This document shows, piece by piece, positions 27,733-35,576 of a stretch of DNA of 64,000 nt. The notes beneath the pieces were generated by a model. The model ran no database searches and had not been told where the DNA came from. It was given only the letters and a program-made list of their open reading frames with translations. Positions within the stretch are counted from its first letter, which is position 1. The number at the start of each line of letters is the position of its first letter. A program made the translations under genes and the position numbers. This DNA comes from DASVFB01 sp963815965 (GTDB lineage Bacteria; Actinomycetota; Thermoleophilia; Gaiellales; Gaiellaceae). The stretch is taken from contig CAWFIT010000019.1 of assembly GCA_963815965.1 (NCBI GenBank), positions 29,583 to 93,582 of the forward strand, written 5' to 3'.

Positions 27733-28500
27733 TCAGCGCGCCGCGCGCTTCGCCGGGACTTGCTCCTCGGCCGCGATCTCCTCGCGGATCTTCTCGAGCG
27801 CGCGCCGGATCAGCCGCGAGACGTGCATCTGCGAGATGCCGATCTGCTGCGCGATCTGCGACTGCGTCAATCCCTCGAAGAAACGCAGGTGGAGGATCCT
27901 GCGCTCGCGCTCGTCGAGCACGCGAAAGCCCGGCGCCAGCACGGCGCGGTCCTCCGACACTTCGTACTGATGCTCGTCGGTGCCGATCGACTCGAGCGGA
28001 TCGAGCTCTTCGCCGTCCTCCTGGGTGCCGCCGGTGGACAGCGACAGCGACGAGTACGCGCGCCCCGACTCCAGCGCCTCGAGTACTTCTTCCTCCTCGA
28101 CGGACGCCGCCTTCGCGAGTTCTGGAATCGTCGGGGAGCGGCCGTACTGCACCGTGAGCTGCTCGATCAGGCGCGACAGCTGTACGTTCAACTCCTGCAA
28201 GCCGCGCGGCACGCGCACCGACCAGCCCTTGTCGCGGAAGTGCCGCTTGATCTCTCCGATGATGTTCGGCGTCGCGTACGTCGTGAGCTCGACGCCCCGG
28301 CTGAGGTCGAAGCGGTCGATTGCCTTGATCAGCCCGATCGCGCCGATCTGGACGAGATCCTCGAGCTGCTCGCCGCGGTACGAGTAGCGTCGCGCGAGCG
28401 AGCGCACGAGCGTCATGTACTGCTCGATCAGCTGCTCACGGGCGGCGACGTCGCCCTGCTCGTGGTACCGCCTCAGGAGCTCGCGATCGTTGCCGGCCAT
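27733..28500 (-). CDS. sigF: RNA polymerase sigma factor, SigB/SigF type
   Basis: 255 residues with regions 2 (LVQIGAIGLIKAIDRFDLSR, TYATPNIIGEIKRHFRDKGW), 3 (VPRGLQELNVQLSRLIEQL) and 4 (LDERERRILHLRFFEGLTQS and the HTH QIGISQMHVSRLIRRALEKI). This is the general-stress/sporulation SigB/F/G subfamily. The gene just upstream encodes an RsbW-like kinase, the expected anti-sigma partner; they abut (stop and start around 28500). No anti-anti-sigma (RsbV) gene is seen. Confidence 0.93.
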   Translation of the reverse strand: MAGNDRELLRRYHEQGDVAAREQLIEQYMTLVRSLARRYSYRGEQLEDLVQIGAIGLIKAIDRFDLSRGVELTTYATPNIIGEIKRHFRDKGWSVRVPRGLQELNVQLSRLIEQLTVQYGRSPTIPELAKAASVEEEEVLEALESGRAYSSLSLSTGGTQEDGEELDPLESIGTDEHQYEVSEDRAVLAPGFRVLDERERRILHLRFFEGLTQSQIAQQIGISQMHVSRLIRRALEKIREEIAAEEQVPAKRAAR

Positions 28501-28874
28501 CAGCTGGCGACCTCCACCTTCTTCGTCAGCTCAACCCACTGCTCGCCGTTGCTTTCGCCGACGTCGACCTTGTCGACGACCGCCTCGAGCACGCGGCGGA
28601 GGCCGAGGCCGGCGTCAGTCGCGTGCAGCTCGTCCGCGACACTGCCGCCGAACGGGCCGACTGTAGCGACGATCGCATCGTCATCGACCTTGATGGTCAG
28701 CGTCACGTCGTCCGACGACTCGCGCCGGTTGAGGAGCTCGTCGATCGCCGTCGTCATGTCCTCGAGCACGTCGTACGTGAGGTCGAGTCGCGCGCCGAGA
28801 CCGCCGAGCACGAGATGCGCAACGCCGAAATAATCACGCTCGCGCGGAAGCTGAAGCGTGACGACGTCGGTCAC
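28500..28874 (-). CDS. rsbW: Anti-sigma factor, RsbW-like serine kinase
   Basis: 124 residues of the GHKL/HATPase_c_2 fold: N-box-like MTTAIDELLNRRESSDDVTL and the G1/G2 region VGPFGGSVADELHATDAGLG, then LRRVLEAVVDKVDVGE. The N-box reads AIDELLN rather than the usual AxxEAxxNA, so nucleotide binding may be altered. It binds and holds the sigma factor encoded directly downstream (inference from family and operon). Overlaps the DUF948 gene by 4 bp. Confidence 0.82.
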   Translation of the reverse strand: MTDVVTLQLPRERDYFGVAHLVLGGLGARLDLTYDVLEDMTTAIDELLNRRESSDDVTLTIKVDDDAIVATVGPFGGSVADELHATDAGLGLRRVLEAVVDKVDVGESNGEQWVELTKKVEVAS

Positions 28875-29326
28875 GGTTTGCCGGCGTCTCGGAGCTCCTC
28901 TTCGAGCTCCTGCTCGCGCGCGGCCGCGGCAGCCTTCGCCGCATCGGCCGCGCTCCGCCAGTTCCGGGTCGTCTTGAGGTCGGCGAAACCGTGCGTGACC
29001 CCGGCGGCAAACCCAGCGACCTTCTGCACAGGGCGCGTGACCGCGAGACTGACGGCGCGCACAGCGGTATCCGCACTATCCGCGGCGTCGACGGCACTGT
29101 CCGTGATCCGATCGACCTTTTCCATCTGCGCGTTGACGTGGTCAACCGTCGTCCCGAGCTTCGAGACAACCGGGAGTACCTCGTCCTGGGTCCCTCTTAT
29201 CAACGAAGAGAGGCGCTTGAGGGTTGCGCCGAGCTCGAGCGAGACCCACGCGATCCCTACTCCGGTGAGGAGCAGGAAGATCGCAAGGGCGATATCGACG
29301 ACTTCTCCGGAACTGTAGGCGAGCAT
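28871..29326 (-). CDS. DUF948-family membrane protein
   Basis: 151 residues. One N-terminal membrane helix (VVDIALAIFLLLTGVGIAWV) is followed by an amphipathic helical stretch with heptads (LGATLKRLSSLIRGTQDEVL, TTVDHVNAQMEKVDRITDS), an AVTRPVQKVAGFAAGVTHGF segment typical for DUF948, and an Ala/Glu coiled C-terminus. Function unknown; related proteins sit next to stress-response genes. It precedes rsbW-sigF with a 4 bp overlap, so is likely in the same operon. Confidence 0.75.
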   Translation of the reverse strand: MLAYSSGEVVDIALAIFLLLTGVGIAWVSLELGATLKRLSSLIRGTQDEVLPVVSKLGTTVDHVNAQMEKVDRITDSAVDAADSADTAVRAVSLAVTRPVQKVAGFAAGVTHGFADLKTTRNWRSAADAAKAAAAAREQELEEELRDAGKP

Positions 29327-29335
29327 CGGGCGAGT

Positions 29336-30580
29336 CTACGAAACCAGACCTGCGCCGACCACCGCACCGTCGTCGTAAAGCACTGCGGCCTGGCCTGGTG
29401 CGACGCCGTAGGCGGGCTCGTCGAGTTGGAGCAGGAAGCCGCCGTCACGCGGCTCGACCGTCGCGGGGAGCGGCGCGGACCGGTAGCGAAGCTTCGCATC
29501 TGCGCGGCGGACGTCGGCGTAGAGGCGACCCCGCGCGTTCACCGTTCGGGTCGCAAGCGCCTCGCGCGGACCGACGACGACGGTGTTCGTGTCGGCGTTC
29601 GTCCGCACCGCGTACAGGGGCGCGGCTGCCGCGACGCCGAGGCCGCGCCGCTGCCCTGGCGTGAAGCGCCAGAAGCCGTCGTGCGTCCCGAGGTCACGTC
29701 CGTCCTCGTCGACGATCGGGCCGCGCGCGGCGGGCAGGCCGTGTCGCTGCAGGAACATTCGGTAGTCGTCGCCCGCGAGGAAGCATGCCTCTTGGCTGTC
29801 GGCACGGCGGGCGACTGCGAGCCCGGCGCGCTCGGCCTCGGCACGCGTTTCCTCCTTCGTCTGGTCGCCGAGTGGAAACCAGAGCCGGTCGAGGAAGCGC
29901 GGATCGAGCCGCGCGAGCATGTACGACTGGTCCTTGTGGTCGTCTGCCGCGCGCGCGAGCAGAAGGCGGTCGCCACGGCGGACGATGCGCGCGTAGTGCC
30001 CGGTCGCGAGCCTGGGCGCACCGGCGCGCTCGGCGAAGGCGAGCAGCTCCGCGAAGCGAAAGCTGCCGTTACACGCTATGCACGGGTTCGGTGTCTCGCC
30101 TCGCGCGTACCCGCGGATGAAGGGCGCGACGATCGCGCGGCGGAACTCCTCGCGCAGATCGAGCGTGACGTGCGGCAGGCCGAGCTCGTGGCACATTGCG
30201 CGCGCCGCGATGACCGCGCTCGGCGAGCAGCAGGCGCGTTCGCCGTCTGGGCCTGCGGGATCCATCCAGAGCCTCAGCGTGACGCCGAGCGCACGGCGTC
30301 CCGCGCGCAGAAGCGCGACGGCGCTGTCGACACCGCCGCTCATTGCGACTGCGACCCGGTCTGGACGCGGCTCCGCGTGAAAGACCTGTGCGAGCGCGTT
30401 CGCGAGCGCGTCGACGGCGAGCGTCTCGCCGCCCACCGACGCGGCTTCGATCAGCGTCAGGCCGTCGAGACTGCAGGCAAGCCCCGGCGCGTCGGCCGCG
30501 ACGATGCGATCGCCTTCGACGCTGAGACGCACGAGCGCGAACTCGTCGCCGCGCGCCGAGTCTCCGACGACCTCGACCAT
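29336..30580 (-). CDS. mnmA: tRNA 2-thiouridine synthase MnmA with N-terminal NifU/IscU-like extension
   Basis: 414 residues from ATG 30580. Residues 76 onward are MnmA: PP-loop VAVAMSGGVDSAVALL, GETPNPCIACNGSFRF with the first catalytic Cys, PRLATGHYARI, KDQSYMLARL, and DSQEACFLAGDDYR with the second Cys. It thiolates U34 of Lys/Glu/Gln tRNAs. Residues 1-70 are extra: VRLSVEGDRIVAADAPGLAC and GGETLAVDALANALA look like the NifU/IscU N-terminal scaffold, with only one Cys (Cys36). I infer a fused sulfur-relay or docking domain. A start at 30634 would run into the RNA terminator upstream and is disfavoured. Confidence 0.9.
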   Translation of the reverse strand: MVEVVGDSARGDEFALVRLSVEGDRIVAADAPGLACSLDGLTLIEAASVGGETLAVDALANALAQVFHAEPRPDRVAVAMSGGVDSAVALLRAGRRALGVTLRLWMDPAGPDGERACCSPSAVIAARAMCHELGLPHVTLDLREEFRRAIVAPFIRGYARGETPNPCIACNGSFRFAELLAFAERAGAPRLATGHYARIVRRGDRLLLARAADDHKDQSYMLARLDPRFLDRLWFPLGDQTKEETRAEAERAGLAVARRADSQEACFLAGDDYRMFLQRHGLPAARGPIVDEDGRDLGTHDGFWRFTPGQRRGLGVAAAAPLYAVRTNADTNTVVVGPREALATRTVNARGRLYADVRRADAKLRYRSAPLPATVEPRDGGFLLQLDEPAYGVAPGQAAVLYDDGAVVGAGLVS

Positions 30581-30600
30581 GCGGCCAGCGTACCGGCTCA

Positions 30601-30625
30601 GAGAAAGGGCCCCTTTCGGGGCCCC
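30601..30625 (-). terminator. Rho-independent terminator after the small RNA
   Basis: On the minus strand GGGCCCC-GAAA-GGGGCCC is a 7-bp G/C stem with a GNRA-type tetraloop followed by TTTCTCT. It lies 20 bp before the mnmA start, so it separates the RNA from mnmA. Confidence 0.8.
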
Positions 30626-30780
30626 ACGCTCCACCCTGCCGTTTCGTTCAGCTGCGCCGGTGCGAACCTGGCAAGCCAGGTGGGTGCCTTGCCGCCGTCT
30701 GGCAACGCCTCGGGCGAACGCAGGCTCCCTTTCACGTGGTGTTGGTTCACGTTGAGACGCAGCAACACGTACAGGGTCGG
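30605..30780 (-). ncRNA. Structured small RNA, probably 6S-like
   Basis: The 219 bp between mnmA and the RlpA-like gene has no credible ORF. On the minus strand it can close with ACCCTG (30772-30777) pairing CAGGGT (30633-30638), and contains stems GTGTTG/CAACAC (30763-30768 with 30740-30745), TTGCC/GGCAA (30689-30693 with 30701-30705) and ACCTGG/CCAGGT (30666-30681). It ends in a strong terminator. A long rod with a central opening and a CACCCACCTGG-hairpin 3' arm is reminiscent of 6S RNA, the RNA polymerase decoy. The call rests on shape and size, not a covariance search. Confidence 0.5.
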
Positions 30781-30799
30781 GCGGCGACAGACTAGCGGG

Positions 30800-31231
30800 C
30801 TACTGCGAGGCTGCGGCGAAGCGCCACTTGATCTGCTGTCTGCTGTGCAGGCCGAGCTCTTCCGCGAGGGGGCGCGTCAACGCGAACTCGCTCCGCGTTC
30901 CCGAGCCGCGCCCGATCACGCGCGTCAGCACACGTTTGTCGCCGAGTTCGAGATAGACCTGCGCGTTGCACGGCAGTACCGGATGCGCGACGCCGAGCGT
31001 CTTTGCCGTCATGCGGAAGCCGCACGCCGTCGCGCGCGGTCGAGCCAGCGCTCGCGCCGGAATGGCGATCGCCTCGAACCAACCGCCGCCCGGTGCGGGT
31101 GCAGCCTCCGGCAACGTCGTCGCCTTCGAGTCGGAGTGCGCACGCGTCACGGCGATTGCGATCACACCTGCGACGAGGGCGATCGCTGCCAGCGCGAGCA
31201 GGCGGAGCGCGAGCGACGGACTACGGGGCAT
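30800..31231 (-). CDS. Membrane-anchored double-psi beta-barrel (RlpA-like) protein
   Basis: 143 residues from ATG 31231 (149 from 31249, which would overlap aspS more). An N-terminal membrane helix (LALRLLALAAIALVAGVIAIAV) leads to an exported domain with GFRMTAKTLGVAHPVLPCNA and VIGRGSGTRSEFALTRPLAEE, the pattern of RlpA/expansin double-psi barrels (compare MTARSLGVAHRTLPCGT). The catalytic Asp of RlpA (VxDRGP) reads IGRGSG, so lytic activity is doubtful; a glycan-binding role is possible. Overlaps the aspS stop by 11 bp. Confidence 0.68.
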   Translation of the reverse strand: MPRSPSLALRLLALAAIALVAGVIAIAVTRAHSDSKATTLPEAAPAPGGGWFEAIAIPARALARPRATACGFRMTAKTLGVAHPVLPCNAQVYLELGDKRVLTRVIGRGSGTRSEFALTRPLAEELGLHSRQQIKWRFAAASQ

Positions 31232-32963
31232 GTGTCTCGACGACGACACGCAGCCCGAGCTCGGTCAGCTGCTCGTCGCTCAACGCGATCGGCGCGTCGG
31301 TCATGTAGTCGTAGCCGACCTGGTTCTTCGGGAACGCCTGCGTGTCGCGGATGTACGGCTCGTTCAGGAGCGCCATCGTCAGGCGGTCGATGCCCGACGC
31401 AATACCGCCGTGCGGCGGCGCGCCCATCGCGAGCGCGTCGAGCAGGAAACCAAACTTTTCCCGCTGTTCGTCAGCGCCGATGCCGAGGTTGTCGAAGACC
31501 TGCTGCTGCAGCCACGGCTCGTGGATCCGGAACGACCCGCCGGCGAGCTCGATCCCATTCGCGACGAGGTCGTACGCCACCGCGCGCGCCGCGCCCGGGT
31601 CGGTCTTGAAGACCTCGATGCTGTCGTCCGTGGGGCGCGTGAACGGATGGTGCGCGGCGATCCAGCGTCCTTGCAATTCGTCCCACTCCGCCGACGGCAT
31701 GTCGACGACCCACAGGAACTTCCAGAGCGACTCGTCGACAAGCTCGAGCTCTCGGCCGAGCTGCAGTCGCAGAAGGCCGAGCACCTTCGCGACGAGCCGC
31801 GGCTCGTCTGCGACGAAGAGCAGCGTGTGCCCCGGCTGACGCCATCGCTCGAGCAACTCGGGCGAGAGGAACTTCGCAATCGGGGAGCTCACTTCGCCGT
31901 CCTCGCGGAACACCAGGTACGCGAGTCCTTTGGCTCCCCACGACTTTGCCTGGTTCTCGAGCGCCTGTACCTCGGTGCGTGACAACTCCCTCGGCACGGC
32001 GAGGTAGCGGACGCACTGCGCGTTCGCGAACACGCCGAACTCGGAGCCGCGCGTCGCGTCGGTCGCCTCCTGGATCTCCATGCCGAAGCGCAGATCGGGC
32101 CGGTCGATGCCGAAGCGGAGCATCGCGTCGTCATACGTCATGCGCTCGAACGGCGCTGAGAGCTCGACGCCGATGCACTCGCTCCAGATGCGCACGGAGA
32201 TTCGCTCCATCAACGCAAAGAGGAACTCGCGGTCGGGAAACGCCATCTCGACGTCGAGCTGCGTCAGCTCCTGCAGGCGGTCGGCGCGCGGATCCTCGTC
32301 GCGGAGGCAGCGTGCGATCTGGTAATAGCGTTCGAACCCGGAGATCACGAGCAGCTGCTTCGCGATCTGCGGCGACTGCGGCAGCGCGTAGAATTTGCCC
32401 GGTTGCAGCCGCGACGGTACGACGAAGTCGCGCGCGCCCTCAGGCGTCGGCTTCCAGAGCATCGGCGTCTCGATGTCGACGAAGCCCTCGCCTTCCATCT
32501 CCTCGCGGATGATCCGCACGAGCTGTGCGCGGACGCGGATGTTTCGCTGCATGTGCTCGCGCCGCAGGTCGAGCCAGCGGTACTTCATGCGCAGCGCCTC
32601 GTCCACGTTCTCCTCGTCGAGCTGGAACGGGAGCGGCGTTGAAGCAGAGAGAACGATCAGCTCCTCGACCTGCACCTCGACCTCGCCCGTGGGCATCTTC
32701 GGATTGACCGTCTCGCTCGAGCGGCGAACGATTTGGCCGCGCGCCTGCAGGACGAACTCGTTGCGCACCTCGTGCGCGACCTTCGCCGCGTCCGGGGCGT
32801 TCTCGGGGTTAACGACGAGTTGCGTGACGCCGGTCTCGTCGCGAAGGTCGATGAAGACGAGCCCGCCGTGATCGCGCCTCCGCGCCGCCCAGCCCGCGAG
32901 CGTGACGGTGCGGCCCTCGTGCTCGGGCCGCGGCTCGCCGCAGCGCAGGTCCCTCCAGCTCAT
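31221..32963 (-). CDS. aspS: Aspartyl-tRNA synthetase
   Basis: 580 residues, bacterial type. OB anticodon domain VTLAGWAARRRDHGGLVFID, catalytic core ARDFVVPSRLQPGKFYALPQ, YQIARCLRDEDPRADRLQE (motif 2), the bacterial GAD insertion (GLAYLVFREDGEVSSPIAKF) and motif 3 GGIASGIDRLTMALL. Whether it is discriminating or also charges Asn cannot be decided here. ATG 32963 overlaps the hisS stop by 4 bp; hisS-aspS is a common pair. Confidence 0.96.
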   Translation of the reverse strand: MSWRDLRCGEPRPEHEGRTVTLAGWAARRRDHGGLVFIDLRDETGVTQLVVNPENAPDAAKVAHEVRNEFVLQARGQIVRRSSETVNPKMPTGEVEVQVEELIVLSASTPLPFQLDEENVDEALRMKYRWLDLRREHMQRNIRVRAQLVRIIREEMEGEGFVDIETPMLWKPTPEGARDFVVPSRLQPGKFYALPQSPQIAKQLLVISGFERYYQIARCLRDEDPRADRLQELTQLDVEMAFPDREFLFALMERISVRIWSECIGVELSAPFERMTYDDAMLRFGIDRPDLRFGMEIQEATDATRGSEFGVFANAQCVRYLAVPRELSRTEVQALENQAKSWGAKGLAYLVFREDGEVSSPIAKFLSPELLERWRQPGHTLLFVADEPRLVAKVLGLLRLQLGRELELVDESLWKFLWVVDMPSAEWDELQGRWIAAHHPFTRPTDDSIEVFKTDPGAARAVAYDLVANGIELAGGSFRIHEPWLQQQVFDNLGIGADEQREKFGFLLDALAMGAPPHGGIASGIDRLTMALLNEPYIRDTQAFPKNQVGYDYMTDAPIALSDEQLTELGLRVVVETHAP

Positions 32964-34189
32964 GCGCCGAGCGTAGCGGCGAGCTCGGCGAGGCTCGTTG
33001 GTTCGTCGCCGTCCGGCCGGACGATCCGCGCGCCGTCGGCGTCGACGACGACGACCGTCTTCGCGCCGAGCCTCCCGGCCTGCGTTAGCTGGCCCTTCTT
33101 CGACCGACCCGCGTATTCGGTGTCGCACGACAGACCGCGAGCGCGGAGCTGCGCCATCGTAGAGAGCACCTGGGCACGGTCGCCTCCCTCCGTGACGACA
33201 AAGAAGACGTCGATTTCGTCGTGCGGAAGGTCGGGCTTGCCGAGCGAGAGTTGCAGCCGCTCGACGCCTGCGCCGAAGCCGATGCCTGGTGTAGGCGGTC
33301 CGCCGATCGTCTCGATCAGGCCGTCGTAGCGACCGCCGCCGCAGATCACGCTCTTCGCTCCGATTGCCTCGTCCTGGAACTCGAAGGTCGTGCGCGTGTA
33401 GTAGTCCAGGCCGCGTACGAGTGTCGGCTCGACCTCGTAGTGCACGCCGACGTGGTCCAGGTACCCGCGCACGTGCGCGAAGTGGTCCCGGCACGCTTCG
33501 CACAGTGAGTCGCCGATCTTCGGCGCGGCGGCGAGGGCGGCTTGCACGCGTTCGCTCTTCACGTCGAAGACCCTCAGCGGTGACGTGCGACGCTTCGCGC
33601 GCGCCTCCTCGTCGAGCTCCTCGTCGTGCTCGTCGAGCCACGCCGACAGCGCCTCGATGTAGGCGGGGCGGCAGTTGCCGTCGCCGATCGAGTTCAGCTT
33701 GAGGACATAGCCGGTCACGCCGAGCCGGGCAAGCAGGTGGTCGTAGAGCTGGATGATCTCCGCGTCGATTGCCGGGTCATCGCTGCCGATCGCCTCAACG
33801 CTCAGCTGCCAGTGCTCGCGGTACCGGCCCTTCTGCGGACGGTCGTAGCGCCAGAACGGACCGATCGTGTACAGCTTCTGCGGCTGCGGCTCGCGATGGA
33901 GCCCGTGCTGGACATACGCCCGGCAGATCGGCGCAGTGCCTTCGGGCCGCAACGTCAGCGAGCGGTCGCCACGATCCATGAACGTGTACGTCTCCTTCTG
34001 CACGACGTCCGAGCCCTCCCCGGAGGTTCGGATGATCAGGTTTGTGTCTTCGAACCCCGGCGTTTGGATCGGGCGATAGCCGTACGCGCGGCAGACGTCC
34101 TCCATGGTGCCGGTCACCCAGCGCCACAGCGGCTGCTCGGACGGGAGGATGTCGTGCGTGCCGCGCGGCGCCTCGAAGCGCGACGTCAC
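32960..34189 (-). CDS. hisS: Histidyl-tRNA synthetase
   Basis: 409 residues from GTG 34189. Class II motifs: RFEAPRGTHDILPSE, LTLRPEGTAPICRAYV, FWRYDRPQKGRYREHWQLSV, histidine-specific TLVRGLDYYTRTTFEFQ and GGGRYDGLIETIGG, GIGFGAGVERL. C-terminal anticodon domain ends EYAGRSKKGQLTQAGRLGA. The open frame reaches far upstream, but this start overlaps the preceding gene's stop (GTGA) and matches the family N-terminus. Confidence 0.96.
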   Translation of the reverse strand: MTSRFEAPRGTHDILPSEQPLWRWVTGTMEDVCRAYGYRPIQTPGFEDTNLIIRTSGEGSDVVQKETYTFMDRGDRSLTLRPEGTAPICRAYVQHGLHREPQPQKLYTIGPFWRYDRPQKGRYREHWQLSVEAIGSDDPAIDAEIIQLYDHLLARLGVTGYVLKLNSIGDGNCRPAYIEALSAWLDEHDEELDEEARAKRRTSPLRVFDVKSERVQAALAAAPKIGDSLCEACRDHFAHVRGYLDHVGVHYEVEPTLVRGLDYYTRTTFEFQDEAIGAKSVICGGGRYDGLIETIGGPPTPGIGFGAGVERLQLSLGKPDLPHDEIDVFFVVTEGGDRAQVLSTMAQLRARGLSCDTEYAGRSKKGQLTQAGRLGAKTVVVVDADGARIVRPDGDEPTSLAELAATLGA

Positions 34190-34809
34190 CCGCGCAACTC
34201 CGCGAGGAACGGATTGCGCTCTTTCTCGGCGCCGAGCGTCGTCGGAGGTCCGTGACCGGGATACACCGTCGTCTCCGGTGGGTAGCGCTCGAACAGCGCG
34301 CGCGCCGAGTCGAGCAAGGTCGTCCAGTCGCCGCCGGAGAGGTCGACCCGGCCGACGGAGCCCGCGAAGATGAGATCGCCCGAGAAAAGGCTGCCGTCGG
34401 CGTAATAGGCGACGTGGTCGGGTGAATGGCCGGGAATGGCGATCGCTTCGAAGGTGATCCCGGCGACGTCGAGCGTCTCGCCGCCCGTCACCTGCGTGTC
34501 GATGTCGTACGGACGCACGGCGAGCCAGCCCGTCGCACGCTCTGTGGGCATCAGCTCCTTGGGCGGCGCATACACAGGCGCTTCGGTTCCCTCGGCAAGA
34601 TCGGCGAGGCCGACGACGTGATCCGCGTCCGCGTGCGTGACGAGAATCGCAGCGCACACCGCGCCCGAACTCGCGAGCTGCAGCCGTAGCTCGGCCGCGT
34701 CTCCGCCGGGATCGATCACGACGGCTTCGGACGCACCCCGCTCCTCGCGCACCACGTAGCAGTTCATGTCGACCGGACCAACTTCGTAACGGTCGACGAC
34801 GAGCGGCAC
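34186..34809 (-). CDS. Metallo-beta-lactamase fold hydrolase (glyoxalase II-like)
   Basis: 207 residues. Metal site THADADHVVGLADLAEG (HxDxDH), IPGHSPDHVAYYADGSLFSGD and YPGHGPPTTLG are the GloB-like blocks; the first reads HADADH as in hydroxyacylglutathione hydrolases. MBL genes directly before hisS are frequent in bacteria (YcbL group). The exact substrate, probably a thioester, is not shown. Its start is divergent from the cupin gene, 5 bp apart. Confidence 0.88.
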   Translation of the reverse strand: MPLVVDRYEVGPVDMNCYVVREERGASEAVVIDPGGDAAELRLQLASSGAVCAAILVTHADADHVVGLADLAEGTEAPVYAPPKELMPTERATGWLAVRPYDIDTQVTGGETLDVAGITFEAIAIPGHSPDHVAYYADGSLFSGDLIFAGSVGRVDLSGGDWTTLLDSARALFERYPPETTVYPGHGPPTTLGAEKERNPFLAELRG

Positions 34810-34814
34810 GACGC

Positions 34815-35195
34815 GTGAGTGTAGTGGCCGTGACCACCCGCAAGGGTCATACTCCTTGCGCCTTGCAGACGTGGAACTTGCGCGAGCTCGACACGCCGGG
34901 CGGGAGCCGCTCGCCAGTCGTCGTGCATTCGCAGGACGAGGCGCGCGCGGTGCTGATCGGCCTCGATCCTGGACAGGCGCTCGGCGACCATCAGGTGCAC
35001 GAGCGTTCGTGGGTCGTCGTCCTCGACGGTCAGGTGCGGTTCGAGTCGGGCGGAGAGACGATCGATGCGGGTCCCGGCGTTCTCGCGTGGTTCGACGCCG
35101 ACGAGCGCAGGTCGATCGCGAGCGACGACGGCGCGAGGATCCTCCTCCTGCTGGCGCCGTGGCCCGGCGAGGGCCACTATCACGCCGCTTCTTAG
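34815..35195 (+). CDS. Small cupin-domain protein
   Basis: Up to 126 residues; a GTG at 34815 or one a few codons later may be the start. One cupin barrel: GLDPGQALGDHQVHERSWVV with the metal-binding HxH.E pattern (H-Q-V-H-E), FESGGETIDAGPGVLAWFDA and the C-terminal ILLLLAPWPGEGHYH. Such single cupins bind a metal and a small ligand; function unknown. Convergent with the small membrane protein gene (4 bp overlap at 35192). Confidence 0.75.
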   Translation: MSVVAVTTRKGHTPCALQTWNLRELDTPGGSRSPVVVHSQDEARAVLIGLDPGQALGDHQVHERSWVVVLDGQVRFESGGETIDAGPGVLAWFDADERRSIASDDGARILLLLAPWPGEGHYHAAS

Positions 35196-35572
35196 GGCTG
35201 GCGCAGTCGCCGCTGGTACGCGCGGTAGGTGATGCGGTCGATGAAGAAGAACATCGGAATGAAGACGATCGCGTAGAGAGCGGAGTAGGCGACGCGCATC
35301 ATCACCGGCGGCGCGCTTTTTCCGATCGACAGGAAGATGTAGAGGAAGGGCACGAACAGCAGGCCGCGCTTGGCCGCGCGGCTCCACGACGGTGGCTTGA
35401 CCTCGCGTAGCGGACGGCTCCTTCGCTTCGCGGCGGGCTTGCCGTTCGTCACGGCCTTCTTCTCCGGGGCCTCCTCGACCAGCACCTCGTTGCCCTCTTC
35501 GTCGAGCTGGACCAGTTCCCACTCGTGCCGCTGGAGCTTCTCGCGGCGCCTGCGCTGTTTCTTCGACGCCAT
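35192..35572 (-). CDS. Small membrane protein with basic N-terminus, unknown
   Basis: 126 residues from ATG 35572. The first 70 residues are highly charged (MASKKQRRRREKLQRHEWEL then an acidic stretch and KRRSRPLREVKPP), followed by two predicted membrane helices (LLFVPFLYIFLSI and YSALYAIVFIPMFFFID) and a basic tail. It follows hutI by 4 bp, so may be transcribed with the hut genes. No family recognised. Confidence 0.65.
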   Translation of the reverse strand: MASKKQRRRREKLQRHEWELVQLDEEGNEVLVEEAPEKKAVTNGKPAAKRRSRPLREVKPPSWSRAAKRGLLFVPFLYIFLSIGKSAPPVMMRVAYSALYAIVFIPMFFFIDRITYRAYQRRLRQP

Positions 35573-35576
35573 GACG

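Noticed and set aside
31221..33641. aspS beginning about 680 bp further upstream
   Set aside because: The added residues are an out-of-phase reading of hisS; ATG 32963 matches AspRS and overlaps the hisS stop.
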